Of a DNA stretch of 38,225 nucleotides, positions 7,049-15,871 are shown in pieces. The first letter of the stretch is position 1. Each line of letters opens with the position of its first letter. The position numbers and the translations under genes were made by a program. Source of the DNA: Clostridium thermobutyricum (GTDB lineage Bacteria; Bacillota; Clostridia; Ch29); the NCBI GenBank assembly GCA_016842005.1, contig JAENYD010000022.1:1-38225 (forward strand). The letters are read 5' to 3'. Below the pieces are notes generated by a model. That model searched no databases. It was not told where the DNA came from and saw only the letters and a list, made by a program, of their open reading frames with translations.

Positions 7049-8071
7049 ATGGGAATATTCAGCATTTTCTCCAAGGATATGGGCATAGACCTGGGAACAG
7101 CAAATACGCTGGTTTATGTCAAGGGGAAGGGAGTGGTTGTCAGAGAGCCTTCAGTGGTTGCAATTCAGGTAGAGAACAAGGAGGTACTGGCTGTAGGCAG
7201 TGAGGCCAAGCAGATGATAGGCAGGACTCCCGGCAATATTATTGCTATAAGGCCTATGAAAGACGGGGTAATAGCTGATTTTGACGTAACCCAGGCTATG
7301 TTGAAACATTTTATAAAAAAGGCCTATCCCAAACCAACTTTATTTAAGCCAAAGGTAATAGTTTGTGTTCCTTCCGGTGTTACGGAAGTGGAAAAGAGGG
7401 CGGTTGAAGAAGCGGCAGAACAGGCGGGGGCAAAACAGGCCTTTTTGATAGAGGAACCGATGGCTGCAGCCATCGGGGCGGATTTACCGGTGGCTGAACC
7501 TACGGGAAGTATGATAGTTGATATAGGCGGCGGTACTACCGAAGTTGCCATAATATCCCTGGGGGGGATAGTAACAAGCAGGTCTATCCGTGTTGCCGGA
7601 GACGAACTGGATGAGGCGATTGTCCAGTATGTGAAGAGGCAGTATAACCTCATGATAGGAGACCGGACGGCTGAAGAGGTCAAGATCAGGATCGGCTCCG
7701 CATACCCCGGAGAACAGGAGACATCCATGGAGATAAAAGGCCGGGACCTGGTGACCGGGTTGCCCAAAACCCTCCAGATAACTTCCCAGGAGGTGAGGGA
7801 AGCGGTGGCTGAACCGGTAAACAGTATACTTGAAGCCATAAAGTACACCCTGGAGAAGACACCGCCGGAGCTTGCAGCGGATATAATGGACAGGGGGCTG
7901 GTCCTCACCGGCGGGGGAGCCCTGTTGAAAGGGCTGGACAAACGGGTTAAAGAGGAAACCGGTATGCCGGTATATGTGGCTGAAAATCCCCTGGACTGTG
8001 TTGTACAGGGAACAGGGAAAGCTCTTGAGGAAATGAACAGAAGGGTGCTGGTTTCAACAAAGAAAAACTAG
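7049..8071 (+). CDS. mreB: Rod shape-determining protein MreB
   Basis: The 340-aa bacterial actin homologue shows the ATPase signatures [14 protein letters not shown] (phosphate 1), [14 protein letters not shown] (phosphate 2) and [14 protein letters not shown] (adenosine motif). MreB polymers under the membrane position the elongation machine made of MreC, MreD, RodA and PBP2, all encoded in this window. Length is normal. The ribosome site GGAAGGAG precedes ATG 7049. mreC follows after 18 bases. Confidence 0.97.
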   Translation: MGIFSIFSKDMGIDLGTANTLVYVKGKGVVVREPSVVAIQVENKEVLAVGSEAKQMIGRTPGNIIAIRPMKDGVIADFDVTQAMLKHFIKKAYPKPTLFKPKVIVCVPSGVTEVEKRAVEEAAEQAGAKQAFLIEEPMAAAIGADLPVAEPTGSMIVDIGGGTTEVAIISLGGIVTSRSIRVAGDELDEAIVQYVKRQYNLMIGDRTAEEVKIRIGSAYPGEQETSMEIKGRDLVTGLPKTLQITSQEVREAVAEPVNSILEAIKYTLEKTPPELAADIMDRGLVLTGGGALLKGLDKRVKEETGMPVYVAENPLDCVVQGTGKALEEMNRRVLVSTKKN

Positions 8072-8089
8072 TGAAAAGAGGGGGCTTCG

Positions 8090-8935
8090 ATGTACAAGTT
8101 ATATAAAAACAAGTCGATAATAATGATAGCGATTCTGGCTATCATTATTATCGTTATGATTGTACTAACCCTGGGTGACAGAAACAGGGTATCCGGTCCG
8201 GAAAGTTTTGCCGGGGCCATATTCAGGCCGGCTACAGGCCTGGTCACGAAAATGGTAAATTTTATACGGAACTCTGTTTCCAGCATTGCTGAAATAGGCA
8301 GCCTGAAGGAGAAAAACGAAATCCTGAATGGACAGGTGATAACCCTGAGGGCCCAGGTACGGGAAGTAGAGGCCCTCAGGCAGGAAAACCAGAGATTGAG
8401 AGAAATGCTGGATTTTAAGGACACCCATTCGGAATTCAAGCTCATTGGAGCCAGTATAATAGGAAAAGACCCGTCAAACATATTCAGCGTATTTATTATT
8501 GATAAGGGATTCTCAAGCGGTATAGAAAAAAATATGCCCGTTGTTACCAACAGGGGACTGGTAGGTCATGTTATGGAAACCGGCAGAAACTGGGCTAAAA
8601 TACTGCCCATAAGCGACCAGAGGAGTTCTGTCAGCATTATAGTCAACAGGACCCGTGATGCCGGGATTATGAGGGGAACAGAAGCTTCAGGACTGGAAGC
8701 CCAGATTTCTCCCGAGGCTGCTGTTGTGGAGGGCGACGAGGTAATTACTTCCGGGATGGGGGGAATATATCCCAAAGGCCTGCTGATCGGGAAAATAAGC
8801 AACATAAAATCTGATAGCAACCTGCTGCTGAAAAATATCAAGATAGAACCCGCTGTAAACTTTGAAAAACTGGAAGAAGTATTCATAGTAGACTATCATG
8901 CTGCTTTTCCCGGAGAAAGGGAGATTGACAATTGA
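8090..8935 (+). CDS. mreC: Rod shape-determining protein MreC
   Basis: The 281-aa product has an N-terminal membrane anchor (about 9-27), a coiled coil (about 65-105, ending LRQENQRLREMLDF) and a C-terminal beta-barrel domain with NRGLVGHV and ITSGMGGIYPKGLLIG, typical of MreC. It forms a periplasm-side or wall-side scaffold binding PBP2 and MreD. Ribosome site AAGAGGGGG precedes ATG 8090. It overlaps mreD by four bases. Confidence 0.95.
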   Translation: MYKLYKNKSIIMIAILAIIIIVMIVLTLGDRNRVSGPESFAGAIFRPATGLVTKMVNFIRNSVSSIAEIGSLKEKNEILNGQVITLRAQVREVEALRQENQRLREMLDFKDTHSEFKLIGASIIGKDPSNIFSVFIIDKGFSSGIEKNMPVVTNRGLVGHVMETGRNWAKILPISDQRSSVSIIVNRTRDAGIMRGTEASGLEAQISPEAAVVEGDEVITSGMGGIYPKGLLIGKISNIKSDSNLLLKNIKIEPAVNFEKLEEVFIVDYHAAFPGEREIDN

Positions 8936-9447
8936 GGAGTTTGATTATTGGGCTGGTCATAGTGGTGAATTTTATTCTGGAATGCACTTTTTTTCAGCAT
9001 ATTGCCGTATGGGGGGTAAAACCTGATGTTACACTGGCGGTTATAACCGCTGTTGCCATATTGCAGGGAAAAGAGGCAGGCATAGCTGCCGGTGTGGTCA
9101 GCGGTCTGCTTCAGGACACGATGTTCGGAAACCCTGTAGGGATAGCCGCATTTTCATACATGATTGCCGGTTATGCGATAGGATTGAACAGCGAAAAAAT
9201 ATTCAAGGAAAACCTGGTGGTACCGGTTATTTTTTCATCGATTGCTACTTCGGTTAAGTATGCTGTGACTGTTTTCTTTCTTTATGTTATCCAGTTGAAT
9301 TTTTCACTGCTTTCATATATAAAAAGCCCTATTCTTCCAGAAATGATATATAACTGTGTTATATCCGTCTTTGTATATAAGGGTTTACATATACTGCTCC
9401 ATAAAAGTTTTATTGATGAGGGGTTCAAAATAAAAAGAAGCAGATAA
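8932..9447 (+). CDS. mreD: Rod shape-determining protein MreD
   Basis: The 171-aa hydrophobic product, with about five membrane segments, contains PDVTLAVITAVAILQGKEAG and GLLQDTMFGNPVGIAAFSYM, the conserved MreD core. The TTG start (8932) overlaps the mreC stop as TTGA, with AAAGGGAG upstream, so the two are translationally coupled. MreD links MreC to PBP2 and RodA in the membrane. Confidence 0.93.
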   Translation: MRSLIIGLVIVVNFILECTFFQHIAVWGVKPDVTLAVITAVAILQGKEAGIAAGVVSGLLQDTMFGNPVGIAAFSYMIAGYAIGLNSEKIFKENLVVPVIFSSIATSVKYAVTVFFLYVIQLNFSLLSYIKSPILPEMIYNCVISVFVYKGLHILLHKSFIDEGFKIKRSR

Positions 9448-9465
9448 GTTCAAGGTGGGGTACAA

Positions 9466-11715
9466 ATGTTGTTAAAAAACTTGAAAAACAGATACAATGT
9501 AATAGGCCTTATACTGATTATCCTTATGACCGCATTAATATTCAGACTCTTCCAGCTCCAGGTAGTACAGTACGGCTATTATTCCGACCTTTCGGAGAAC
9601 AAGAGGATAAGGAAAATTGAAGTTCAAGCCCCCAGAGGACTTTTCCTGGACAGGTATGGCAGGGAGATTGCCGGCAACCGGCCCGGATATGCCGTTGAAA
9701 TTGTAAAAACCGAGATAGTGGATGAAAGACTTAACCAGGTAATTCAGCACCTTGTAGAAATACTCAGGGCAAATGACGAGAGGATAAGGAACGACTTCCC
9801 CATAATCCTTGATCCCCCCGGATTCAATTTCAAGAATAAGCAGGAAGAGAAAGAGTGGAAGAAAAAGTACGGAGTTCCCCAGGACTATGATGCCATTCAG
9901 ACTTTTGCATTTTTAAGGGAACAGAATAGTATATCCCGGTCGATTTCGGATGACCTTGCCCTGGATGTCCTCGGCATACTGCATAAGATTAAGGAGCAGG
10001 GTTACCGCTCCTATCAGCCTGTGGAAGTAGCCATCGATGTATCCATGAAAACAGTTGCCCGGATAGAGGAAAATCACCTGGATTTACCCGGAGTTAACGT
10101 TGAGGTGAAGCCCATAAGGTATTATCCGGGCGGAAAACTGGCAGCCCATATGCTGGGATACCTGGGAAGTATTAACCCTGATGAACTGGAAAGGCTTAAG
10201 GATAAGGGATATGATAGGAATGATATAATAGGAAAATCCGGTCTGGAGAAAGTGATGGAACAAGAGTTAAGAGGTATAGACGGGGGCAGGCAGGTGGAAG
10301 TTGATGCCCTGGGGAGGTTTATCCGTACCCTGGGAGAAGAATACCCCACACCCGGGGATAACGTGTATTTGACCATTGACATGGAATTGCAGGCAACTGC
10401 CGAACGGGTATTGGAGGAAACCCTTGTTAACATACAAAACGGAAAAATGGGGGAAGCTTTTCCCAATGCACAATCGGGGGCAGTTGTGGCAATGGATGTC
10501 AATACCGGTGAGGTTCTGGCTATGGCCAGTTCTCCTGCTTATGATCCCAATATGTTTTCGACAGGTATCTCGCTGGAAGACTGGAAAGCCTTGAACCCTC
10601 AAACAAGTGACCCCATGGCTCCCAGGCCCCTGTACAACAATGCTATCCAGGCAACGGCACCGCCGGGATCCACCTTTAAAATGGTCACTGCCGTTGCAGC
10701 ATTGGAAGAGGGCGTTATTACCCCGGAGACCATAATAAATGATTTAGGGGTTTATACCAAGGTTCCTGGTGCAAGGCCTGCCTGCTGGCTCTGGAATTCC
10801 CGGGGACAGACCCACGGTCCGGAAAACCTGGTGGATGCCATCAAGCATTCCTGCAATTATTTTTTTTATGAAACCGGAAATCGCCTGGGCATAGAAAAAC
10901 TGGAAGAATATGCGGGCAAACTGGGGCTCGGTAAGAAGAGCGGTATTGAGATTCCGGGAGAGTCTGCAGGGATAGTGGCAGGGCCAACCTATAAATCTTC
11001 GGTATGGAAAAATGTGATCAAGAGATATATGCAGAATATGATGGGGGTTCAGGATGAGGAGAAGATCAAGCAGATTCAGGACCTGATATTCAGGGATTTT
11101 TCCACCTGGAATGAGATGACAAAAGTTCTTAAGGGGTACGGTATTGAGGAAACGGCCCATATAAATAAACTTATCCAGTATATCAATGCCGGCCGGTGGC
11201 TGCCCGGGGAAACACTGAGTGCTGCCATAGGGCAATCTTATCACGTATACACTCCTCTTCAGATGACCAGTTATATAGCCACTGTTGCTAATGGGGGCAC
11301 CCGTTACAGGCCTCATCTTATAAAGAAAATATATGACCAGGATACCGGCAGGTATACTGTGAAGGAACCGGAGATTGTGGAGGAAATAGGAATAAGCAAT
11401 GAGAACCTGAAGGCGGTACGGGAAGGTATGTACGAGGTTACAAAACCGGGGGGGACGGCTTCTCTGGCTTTTTACGGCTTTCCCGTGGAAGTGGCAGGTA
11501 AGACGGGTACCGCTCAAAACCCGGGATATGACAGCTACGGGTGGTTCGTGGGATTTGCGCCCTATGACGATCCCCAGATAGCAGTGGTAGTGCTGATACT
11601 TCAGGGCGGGCACGGTAATTATGCTGCACCCGTTGCCAAGGCTATCTTTGAAGAGTATCTGAAAGTGGACAGAAAAGGGATAGATATGGGCCGGAACAAC
11701 ACACTGCTGCAATAA
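9466..11715 (+). CDS. mrdA: Penicillin-binding protein 2 (transpeptidase for elongation)
   Basis: The 749-aa class B PBP has a single membrane anchor (about 12-30), a pedestal dimerisation domain (APRGLFLDRYGREIAGN, about 55-71) and a transpeptidase domain with STFK (402-405, catalytic Ser), SCN (462-464) and KTGT (679-682). It crosslinks new peptidoglycan with RodA. About 55 residues between SCN and KTG (about 518-575) are Met/Gln-rich and look like a lineage insertion. ATG 9466 follows AAGGTGGGG. It is the last gene before a weak terminator and the minCDE genes. Confidence 0.96.
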   Translation: MLLKNLKNRYNVIGLILIILMTALIFRLFQLQVVQYGYYSDLSENKRIRKIEVQAPRGLFLDRYGREIAGNRPGYAVEIVKTEIVDERLNQVIQHLVEILRANDERIRNDFPIILDPPGFNFKNKQEEKEWKKKYGVPQDYDAIQTFAFLREQNSISRSISDDLALDVLGILHKIKEQGYRSYQPVEVAIDVSMKTVARIEENHLDLPGVNVEVKPIRYYPGGKLAAHMLGYLGSINPDELERLKDKGYDRNDIIGKSGLEKVMEQELRGIDGGRQVEVDALGRFIRTLGEEYPTPGDNVYLTIDMELQATAERVLEETLVNIQNGKMGEAFPNAQSGAVVAMDVNTGEVLAMASSPAYDPNMFSTGISLEDWKALNPQTSDPMAPRPLYNNAIQATAPPGSTFKMVTAVAALEEGVITPETIINDLGVYTKVPGARPACWLWNSRGQTHGPENLVDAIKHSCNYFFYETGNRLGIEKLEEYAGKLGLGKKSGIEIPGESAGIVAGPTYKSSVWKNVIKRYMQNMMGVQDEEKIKQIQDLIFRDFSTWNEMTKVLKGYGIEETAHINKLIQYINAGRWLPGETLSAAIGQSYHVYTPLQMTSYIATVANGGTRYRPHLIKKIYDQDTGRYTVKEPEIVEEIGISNENLKAVREGMYEVTKPGGTASLAFYGFPVEVAGKTGTAQNPGYDSYGWFVGFAPYDDPQIAVVVLILQGGHGNYAAPVAKAIFEEYLKVDRKGIDMGRNNTLLQ

Positions 11716-11735
11716 AGCAGCTTATCTTCTTTTTT
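11706..11735 (+). terminator. Weak terminator at the end of mrdA
   Basis: GCTGC (11706-11710) pairs with GCAGC (11717-11721) and is followed by TTATCTTCTTTTTTT. The stop codon TAA lies in the loop. The 5-bp stem suggests partial termination, allowing some read-through into minC. Confidence 0.5.
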
Positions 11736-11796
11736 TGTTTTCAGGCAGGAATTAGCAGCTTGATGAAGAAATATCAAATAATGCAAGGGGTTTATT

Positions 11797-12438
11797 ATGG
11801 AGGTACAGATTAATATGGAACAATGCTCCCTGGAATTCAAAGGCCGGAGGGAAGGTTTATTCGCCATAGCCAGAGGCTTTGAAGATTTTGAGAGTTTTTT
11901 GCAGGCTATAGACAGCAAATTGTCCATGGCAGGCCATTTTTTCACCGGGGCCTGCATTGCAGGGGTATACGGCATATACCTGGATGAGGAGGAAGAGACT
12001 ATTTTATCCAGGACTATTGAGGATAAATACCCGATAAAGGTCAGGAAGCCCCTGATTAAAGGGAAAGGACAAGATACCCGGGATTGTTTTGAAGAAGCGG
12101 AAGAAGGTTTTACACGGTTTGTGCGTTCAACTCTGCGTTCAGGTCAGAAGATAAGCTATGACAGCAATCTTGTCATACTGGGGGATGTAAATCCGGGAGC
12201 CGAAGTGGAAGCCGGGGGTAATATAATTGTTATGGGCTCCCTTAGAGGAATAGCCAGGGCTGGGGTACCCGACAACAAGAACGCATTTATAGCAGCCATT
12301 GTTTTTCAGCCTGTGCAATTATGGATAGGCGATGTGGCAGCCAGATGGCCTGAAAAGCAGGAAGTCTCCCCCTGGGCGGAAATGGCTTATGTGGAAGATG
12401 GCAGGATGTATATAAAACCTTTTTTTACCATGAGATAA
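11797..12438 (+). CDS. minC: Septum site-determining protein MinC
   Basis: The 213-aa product has an N-terminal alpha/beta domain (about 1-100) and a C-terminal right-handed beta-helix with NLVILGDVNPGAEVEAGGNIIVMGSLRGIARAG split across 160-195, the MinC signature that binds MinD and FtsZ. MinC blocks Z-ring assembly away from midcell. ATG 11797 has AAGGGG six bases upstream; ATG 11815, after GGAGGT, is an alternative giving MEQCSLEF. Full length for the family. It is separated from minD by 166 bases, unusual for this set. Confidence 0.93.
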   Translation: MEVQINMEQCSLEFKGRREGLFAIARGFEDFESFLQAIDSKLSMAGHFFTGACIAGVYGIYLDEEEETILSRTIEDKYPIKVRKPLIKGKGQDTRDCFEEAEEGFTRFVRSTLRSGQKISYDSNLVILGDVNPGAEVEAGGNIIVMGSLRGIARAGVPDNKNAFIAAIVFQPVQLWIGDVAARWPEKQEVSPWAEMAYVEDGRMYIKPFFTMR

Positions 12439-12604
12439 GCAGGAAATGAACGGGGTTCCTGGCTTCAGGAGCGGTTTTTAACCCCAACCGAGGCTAGAAA
12501 CCGGTACCCAGGGACGCGGCGGCGCTTATCTCTTGCCTTAAAGGGTGCGGATACCGGCAATGATGGGTCATCAGGCAAAATAGTTCTGAAGGAGGATAAA
12601 TTGG
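12439..12604 (+). other. minC-minD spacer with a stem-loop
   Basis: No coding frame is apparent. GGGGTT (12452-12457) pairs with AACCCC (12480-12485) and CCTG (12458-12461) with CAGG (12466-12469), giving a stem with a tetraloop and a ten-base bulge. The rest is GC-rich with further short complementarities. The minD ribosome site (GAAGGAGG) closes the spacer. It could be a processing site, an attenuator or part of a larger RNA fold. Confidence 0.4.
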
Positions 12605-13402
12605 ATGGGCGAAGTTTATGTAATTACTTCCGGGAAGGGCGGAGTCGGAAAAACGACAGCAACGGCCAATATAGGGACTTCACTGGCAATGCACGGGAAA
12701 AAAGTGGTACTGGTGGATGCCGATATTGGACTGAGGAATCTTGACGTTGTTATGGGGCTGGAAAACCGTATTGTATATGATATTGTTGACGTGGTGGAGG
12801 GTGTCTGCCGGTTGCGTCAGGCCCTTATCAAAGATAAAAGATATGACGGGCTGTTCCTGCTTCCTGCAGCCCAGACCCGGGACAAGACGGCAGTTTCACC
12901 GGCTCAGATGCAGGAGCTCTGTGAAAGGCTCAAAGAAGAATTTGATTTCGTACTTATTGACTGTCCTGCAGGTATTGAGCAGGGGTTCAAGAATGCTATA
13001 GCCGGAGCGGATAAAGCCATAGTGGTTACTACCCCGGAGATTTCTGCAGTCAGGGATGCGGACAGGATTATAGGACTCCTGGAGGCAGCGGAGTTAAGAA
13101 ACCCAAAACTGGTAATCAACAGGATTAAGGTTGAGATGGTGAAAAAAGGTGACATGATGAACACCGATGATATGATAGATATCCTGGCAATCGACCTGCT
13201 GGGAGTTGTACCCGATGATGAGAGTATTGTTATTTCCACCAATAAAGGAGAACCTGCTGTAGGTGATGAGAGGTCCATGGCCGGAAAGGCTTTCAGCAAC
13301 ATAGCGTTAAGAATTTTGGGCGAAAAGGTTCCCTTTCTTGATCTGGAAGTGGAAGAAGGCTTTGTGGTTAAACTTATAAAACTTTTCAGTAAGGGTAAAT
13401 AA
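12605..13402 (+). CDS. minD: Septum site-determining ATPase MinD
   Basis: The 265-aa ParA-like ATPase has the deviant Walker A motif GKGGVGKT (10-17), DADIGLRNLD, the switch DCPAGIEQGF, and a C-terminal amphipathic membrane-targeting helix (VVKLIKLFSKGK). It dimerises on the membrane with ATP and recruits MinC; MinE stimulates hydrolysis. ATG 12605 follows GAAGGAGG. minE starts 21 bases later. Confidence 0.97.
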   Translation: MGEVYVITSGKGGVGKTTATANIGTSLAMHGKKVVLVDADIGLRNLDVVMGLENRIVYDIVDVVEGVCRLRQALIKDKRYDGLFLLPAAQTRDKTAVSPAQMQELCERLKEEFDFVLIDCPAGIEQGFKNAIAGADKAIVVTTPEISAVRDADRIIGLLEAAELRNPKLVINRIKVEMVKKGDMMNTDDMIDILAIDLLGVVPDDESIVISTNKGEPAVGDERSMAGKAFSNIALRILGEKVPFLDLEVEEGFVVKLIKLFSKGK

Positions 13403-13422
13403 GCGGGAGAGGAGGAAAAGAA

Positions 13423-13704
13423 TTGGACCTGTTCAAGTCTCACAACAAAGATGGTTCGGGCAGTAAGGATGTTGCCAAAGAAAGGCTGAAGCTGGTTCTG
13501 GTCCACGACAGAGTCAATGTTTCCTCCAGTTTCCTTGAAATGATAAAAGGTGAGATAATAAAGGTTATTTCTGATTATATGGAAATAGATGAGGAAAATC
13601 TGGACATGAAGATGACCAGGATTAAAAGGGAGGAAGATGATGCCCTTTTGCCGGCACTGGTTGCAAATATTCCTATACGTCGTATGAAAGGCTCCAGAAG
13701 ATGA
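13423..13704 (+). CDS. minE: Cell division topological specificity factor MinE
   Basis: The 93-aa product has an N-terminal anti-MinCD helix region (about 14-35, KERLKLVLVHDRVNVSS) and the C-terminal dimer domain with SDYMEIDEENLDMKM. It is the oscillation driver that removes MinD from the membrane. The start is TTG 13423 behind GAGAGGAGG. Having minE with minCD, rather than DivIVA alone, is common in Clostridia and unlike Bacillus. A terminator follows. Confidence 0.93.
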   Translation: MDLFKSHNKDGSGSKDVAKERLKLVLVHDRVNVSSSFLEMIKGEIIKVISDYMEIDEENLDMKMTRIKREEDDALLPALVANIPIRRMKGSRR

Positions 13705-13709
13705 TGTAG

Positions 13710-13733
13710 AATGCCGGATTGCCCCGGCATTTT
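13710..13733 (+). terminator. Terminator after minE
   Basis: AATGCCGG (13710-13717) pairs perfectly with CCGGCATT (13724-13731) and the T-rich stretch TTTTG follows. Confidence 0.7.
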
Positions 13734-13765
13734 GTATTGCGGTCCAATATGTACCAGCTGGCAAC

Positions 13766-13788
13766 CTGTAACATGCCTGTGGTATAAT
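13766..13788 (+). promoter_or_regulatory. Extended -10 promoter for rodA
   Basis: A TGG-TATAAT extended -10 element lies at 13780-13788, about 30 bases before the rodA start. The -35 region shows no TTGACA match. With the terminator just upstream, rodA is probably its own transcription unit. Confidence 0.5.
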
Positions 13789-13817
13789 TATTCTGAGTTT
13801 GCCAAGGGGGGCCCGGT

Positions 13818-14924
13818 ATGGATAAAAAATTATTAAGACATCTGGACTATTATTCAATAGTTATAATCTTTGCACTGGTAGGATTGAGTCTGGTAATAAT
13901 AAGCAGTGCCACCCATGTTACTGATACCGGGAATTACGCATTTATACAGCGCCAGGTAATATGGTTTATGATAGGACTTGTTGCAATGGTTGCTGTCCTG
14001 TGGGTGGACTACAATACTCTCGGCAGTCTGGCATATTATATATATATCGGCAGCATTTTATTTTTGTTACTGGTGAAAATCCCCGGTATAGGAACGGTGA
14101 GAAACGGGGCAAGGAGCTGGATTGACCTCGGTTTTGCCGATATCCAGCCTTCGGAATTTGCCAAAATTGCAGTCATTATTTCTTTTGCAAAACTTCTGGA
14201 GCAGCGGGATAATAAACTGGAGAGTATAAAGGATTTGCTTCTGCCCCTGTTGTTTGTGGGCCTGCCGATAGTTCTGGTGCTCACCGAGCCTGACCTGGGC
14301 GGTGCCCTTGTATTTGTCGCGATTTTTGCCGGGATGGTATTTGCGGGGGGTATCAGCTACCGGCTGATTGCCTGGGGAAGCATGGCAGCAATAATGGCCG
14401 TTCCTCTTGCATGGTTCTTTGTGCTGGAACCCCACCAGAAGACAAGACTGCTGGTTTTCTTTAATCCCGACCTTGACCCTCTGGGAGGGGGGTATCACGT
14501 GATTCAGTCGAAGATAGCCATTGGGTCGGGAGGTTTCCTGGGGAAAGGTCTGTTTGAAGGTACCCAGAACAAGCTGAATTTTCTGCCTGAACAGCATACC
14601 GACTTTATATTTTCTGTGCTGGGGGAAGAGCTGGGCTTCATAGGCGCACTGGTTCTGGTGGGGCTGATGTTTATTATGCTTTTAAGGGTTCTGGATGCTG
14701 CCAGGCAGGCAAAAGACAGATATGGGGCCCTTCTGGCTACCGGAGTTCTGTCCATGCTGACCTTTCAAATTTTTGAAAACATAGGTATGACTATAGGCCT
14801 CATGCCGGTGACGGGTATAACCCTTCCTTTTATCAGCTATGGCGGAAGTTCGCTGCTTGTTAATATGATAGCCATGGGCCTTGTTCTGAATGTGGGTATG
14901 AGAAAGCAAAAAATCAATTTTTAG
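13818..14924 (+). CDS. rodA: FtsW/RodA/SpoVE family peptidoglycan polymerase, RodA type
   Basis: The 368-aa protein has about ten membrane segments and the SEDS signatures DLGFADIQPSEFAKIA, LTEPDLGGALVF and LPEQHTDFIFSVLGEELGF, plus PFISYGGSSLLVNM near the C-terminus. SEDS proteins polymerise glycan strands from lipid II with a class B PBP, here most likely PBP2 encoded upstream. The neighbourhood (mre, mrdA, min) favours RodA over FtsW or SpoVE. ATG 13818 follows AAGGGGGG. Confidence 0.92.
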   Translation: MDKKLLRHLDYYSIVIIFALVGLSLVIISSATHVTDTGNYAFIQRQVIWFMIGLVAMVAVLWVDYNTLGSLAYYIYIGSILFLLLVKIPGIGTVRNGARSWIDLGFADIQPSEFAKIAVIISFAKLLEQRDNKLESIKDLLLPLLFVGLPIVLVLTEPDLGGALVFVAIFAGMVFAGGISYRLIAWGSMAAIMAVPLAWFFVLEPHQKTRLLVFFNPDLDPLGGGYHVIQSKIAIGSGGFLGKGLFEGTQNKLNFLPEQHTDFIFSVLGEELGFIGALVLVGLMFIMLLRVLDAARQAKDRYGALLATGVLSMLTFQIFENIGMTIGLMPVTGITLPFISYGGSSLLVNMIAMGLVLNVGMRKQKINF

Positions 14925-14989
14925 ATTACTTTTCATATTCCTTCATGGGTGAAAATATATTATACTAAAACCTTTTAGGAGGGAAACCC

Positions 14990-15691
14990 ATGAAGAGGAG
15001 TTTCAACAGAAGGGGTACAGGTCTGGGTAGAAGGCATGGTATAAGAACAGCAAAAGGGAAAAATCGTCTTAAGGATAATTTCAAAAGGCTTATAATATGT
15101 ATTATTATTGTTATCCTGGTTCTTATTATTAAAAACGCCCAGTTTTCTTTAGCCCGGAAGGCTACCGAAGGTATTAAATATATAATAACCAGCGAATTCG
15201 ATTTTAAGGAAAAACTGGATACTTTAAGGGACCTGGTACCAGCGTTTAAAGACAGGTTCCAGAACAATTCCGGCAGTAATGGCAGCACTTCTTCCATGAT
15301 AATGCCGGTGGAAGGCCCCATAGTTTCCGGTTATGGTATGAGAATCCATCCTGTCTTTAATACCGAAAGGAAACATGAAGGAATTGATATCGATGCTCAG
15401 ATGGGAGACCCTGTTAAGGCGGTTCTGGACGGCATTGTGGCGGAAGTGCGCCAGGATGATTATTTTGGGAATGTGGTGGTCCTGGACCATGGTAACCAGA
15501 TGACAACTGTTTATGCCCACCTTGGAGAAGTGGCGGTTGAAGAAGGACAGCAGGTTCTCCAGGGTGATTTAATAGGTTCGGTGGGGAATACCGGTATTAC
15601 CACCGGCACCCATCTGCATTTCGAGGTACGGAGGAAGGGGAGGGCGGTGGACCCTGTCAATGAACTGGAGACCGGCGTAAGGGGTATGTAA
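14990..15691 (+). CDS. M23 (LytM) family metallopeptidase, SpoIVFA-like
   Basis: The 233-aa product has a basic N-terminus, one membrane segment (about 31-46) and a C-terminal LytM domain with the zinc ligands HEGIDID, the HAHL-like segment VYAHLGE, and GTHLHFEVR. Active-site residues are all present, so hydrolysis of peptidoglycan crosslinks is possible. Position after rodA matches the SpoIVFA-like slot of Clostridia, where the SpoIVFB M50 protease normally follows; here it is absent. SpoIVFA holds SpoIVFB at the forespore membrane. ATG 14990 follows AGGAGGG. A TATACT hexamer sits about 30 bases upstream. Confidence 0.8.
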   Translation: MKRSFNRRGTGLGRRHGIRTAKGKNRLKDNFKRLIICIIIVILVLIIKNAQFSLARKATEGIKYIITSEFDFKEKLDTLRDLVPAFKDRFQNNSGSNGSTSSMIMPVEGPIVSGYGMRIHPVFNTERKHEGIDIDAQMGDPVKAVLDGIVAEVRQDDYFGNVVVLDHGNQMTTVYAHLGEVAVEEGQQVLQGDLIGSVGNTGITTGTHLHFEVRRKGRAVDPVNELETGVRGM

Positions 15692-15871
15692 AAGATGGGG
15701 AGAGTATTTTTTTATTTTTTGCGTCCGGCGGCAGGAAAAGAATAGTAAAAGGGATGGGACCGCGGTACGGGGAAATTGTTATATAATAACAAATAATGTA
15801 TAATATAATATAGCTTCTTTTTGGTAAATAATATGAAATAACAGATAAGTCAAAGATAGGGGAGGCATTTC
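15692..15871 (+). other. 180-base gap with a 16-codon ORF at the expected spoIVFB position
   Basis: ATG 15695 opens a frame that stops at 15745. The product begins MGRVFFYFLRP. The MGRVF start is reminiscent of SpoIVFB N-termini, and it lies four bases after the M23 stop, where spoIVFB would begin. The rest is AT-rich and carries no other gene or clear terminator. This may be a deletion remnant or chance. Confidence 0.25.
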
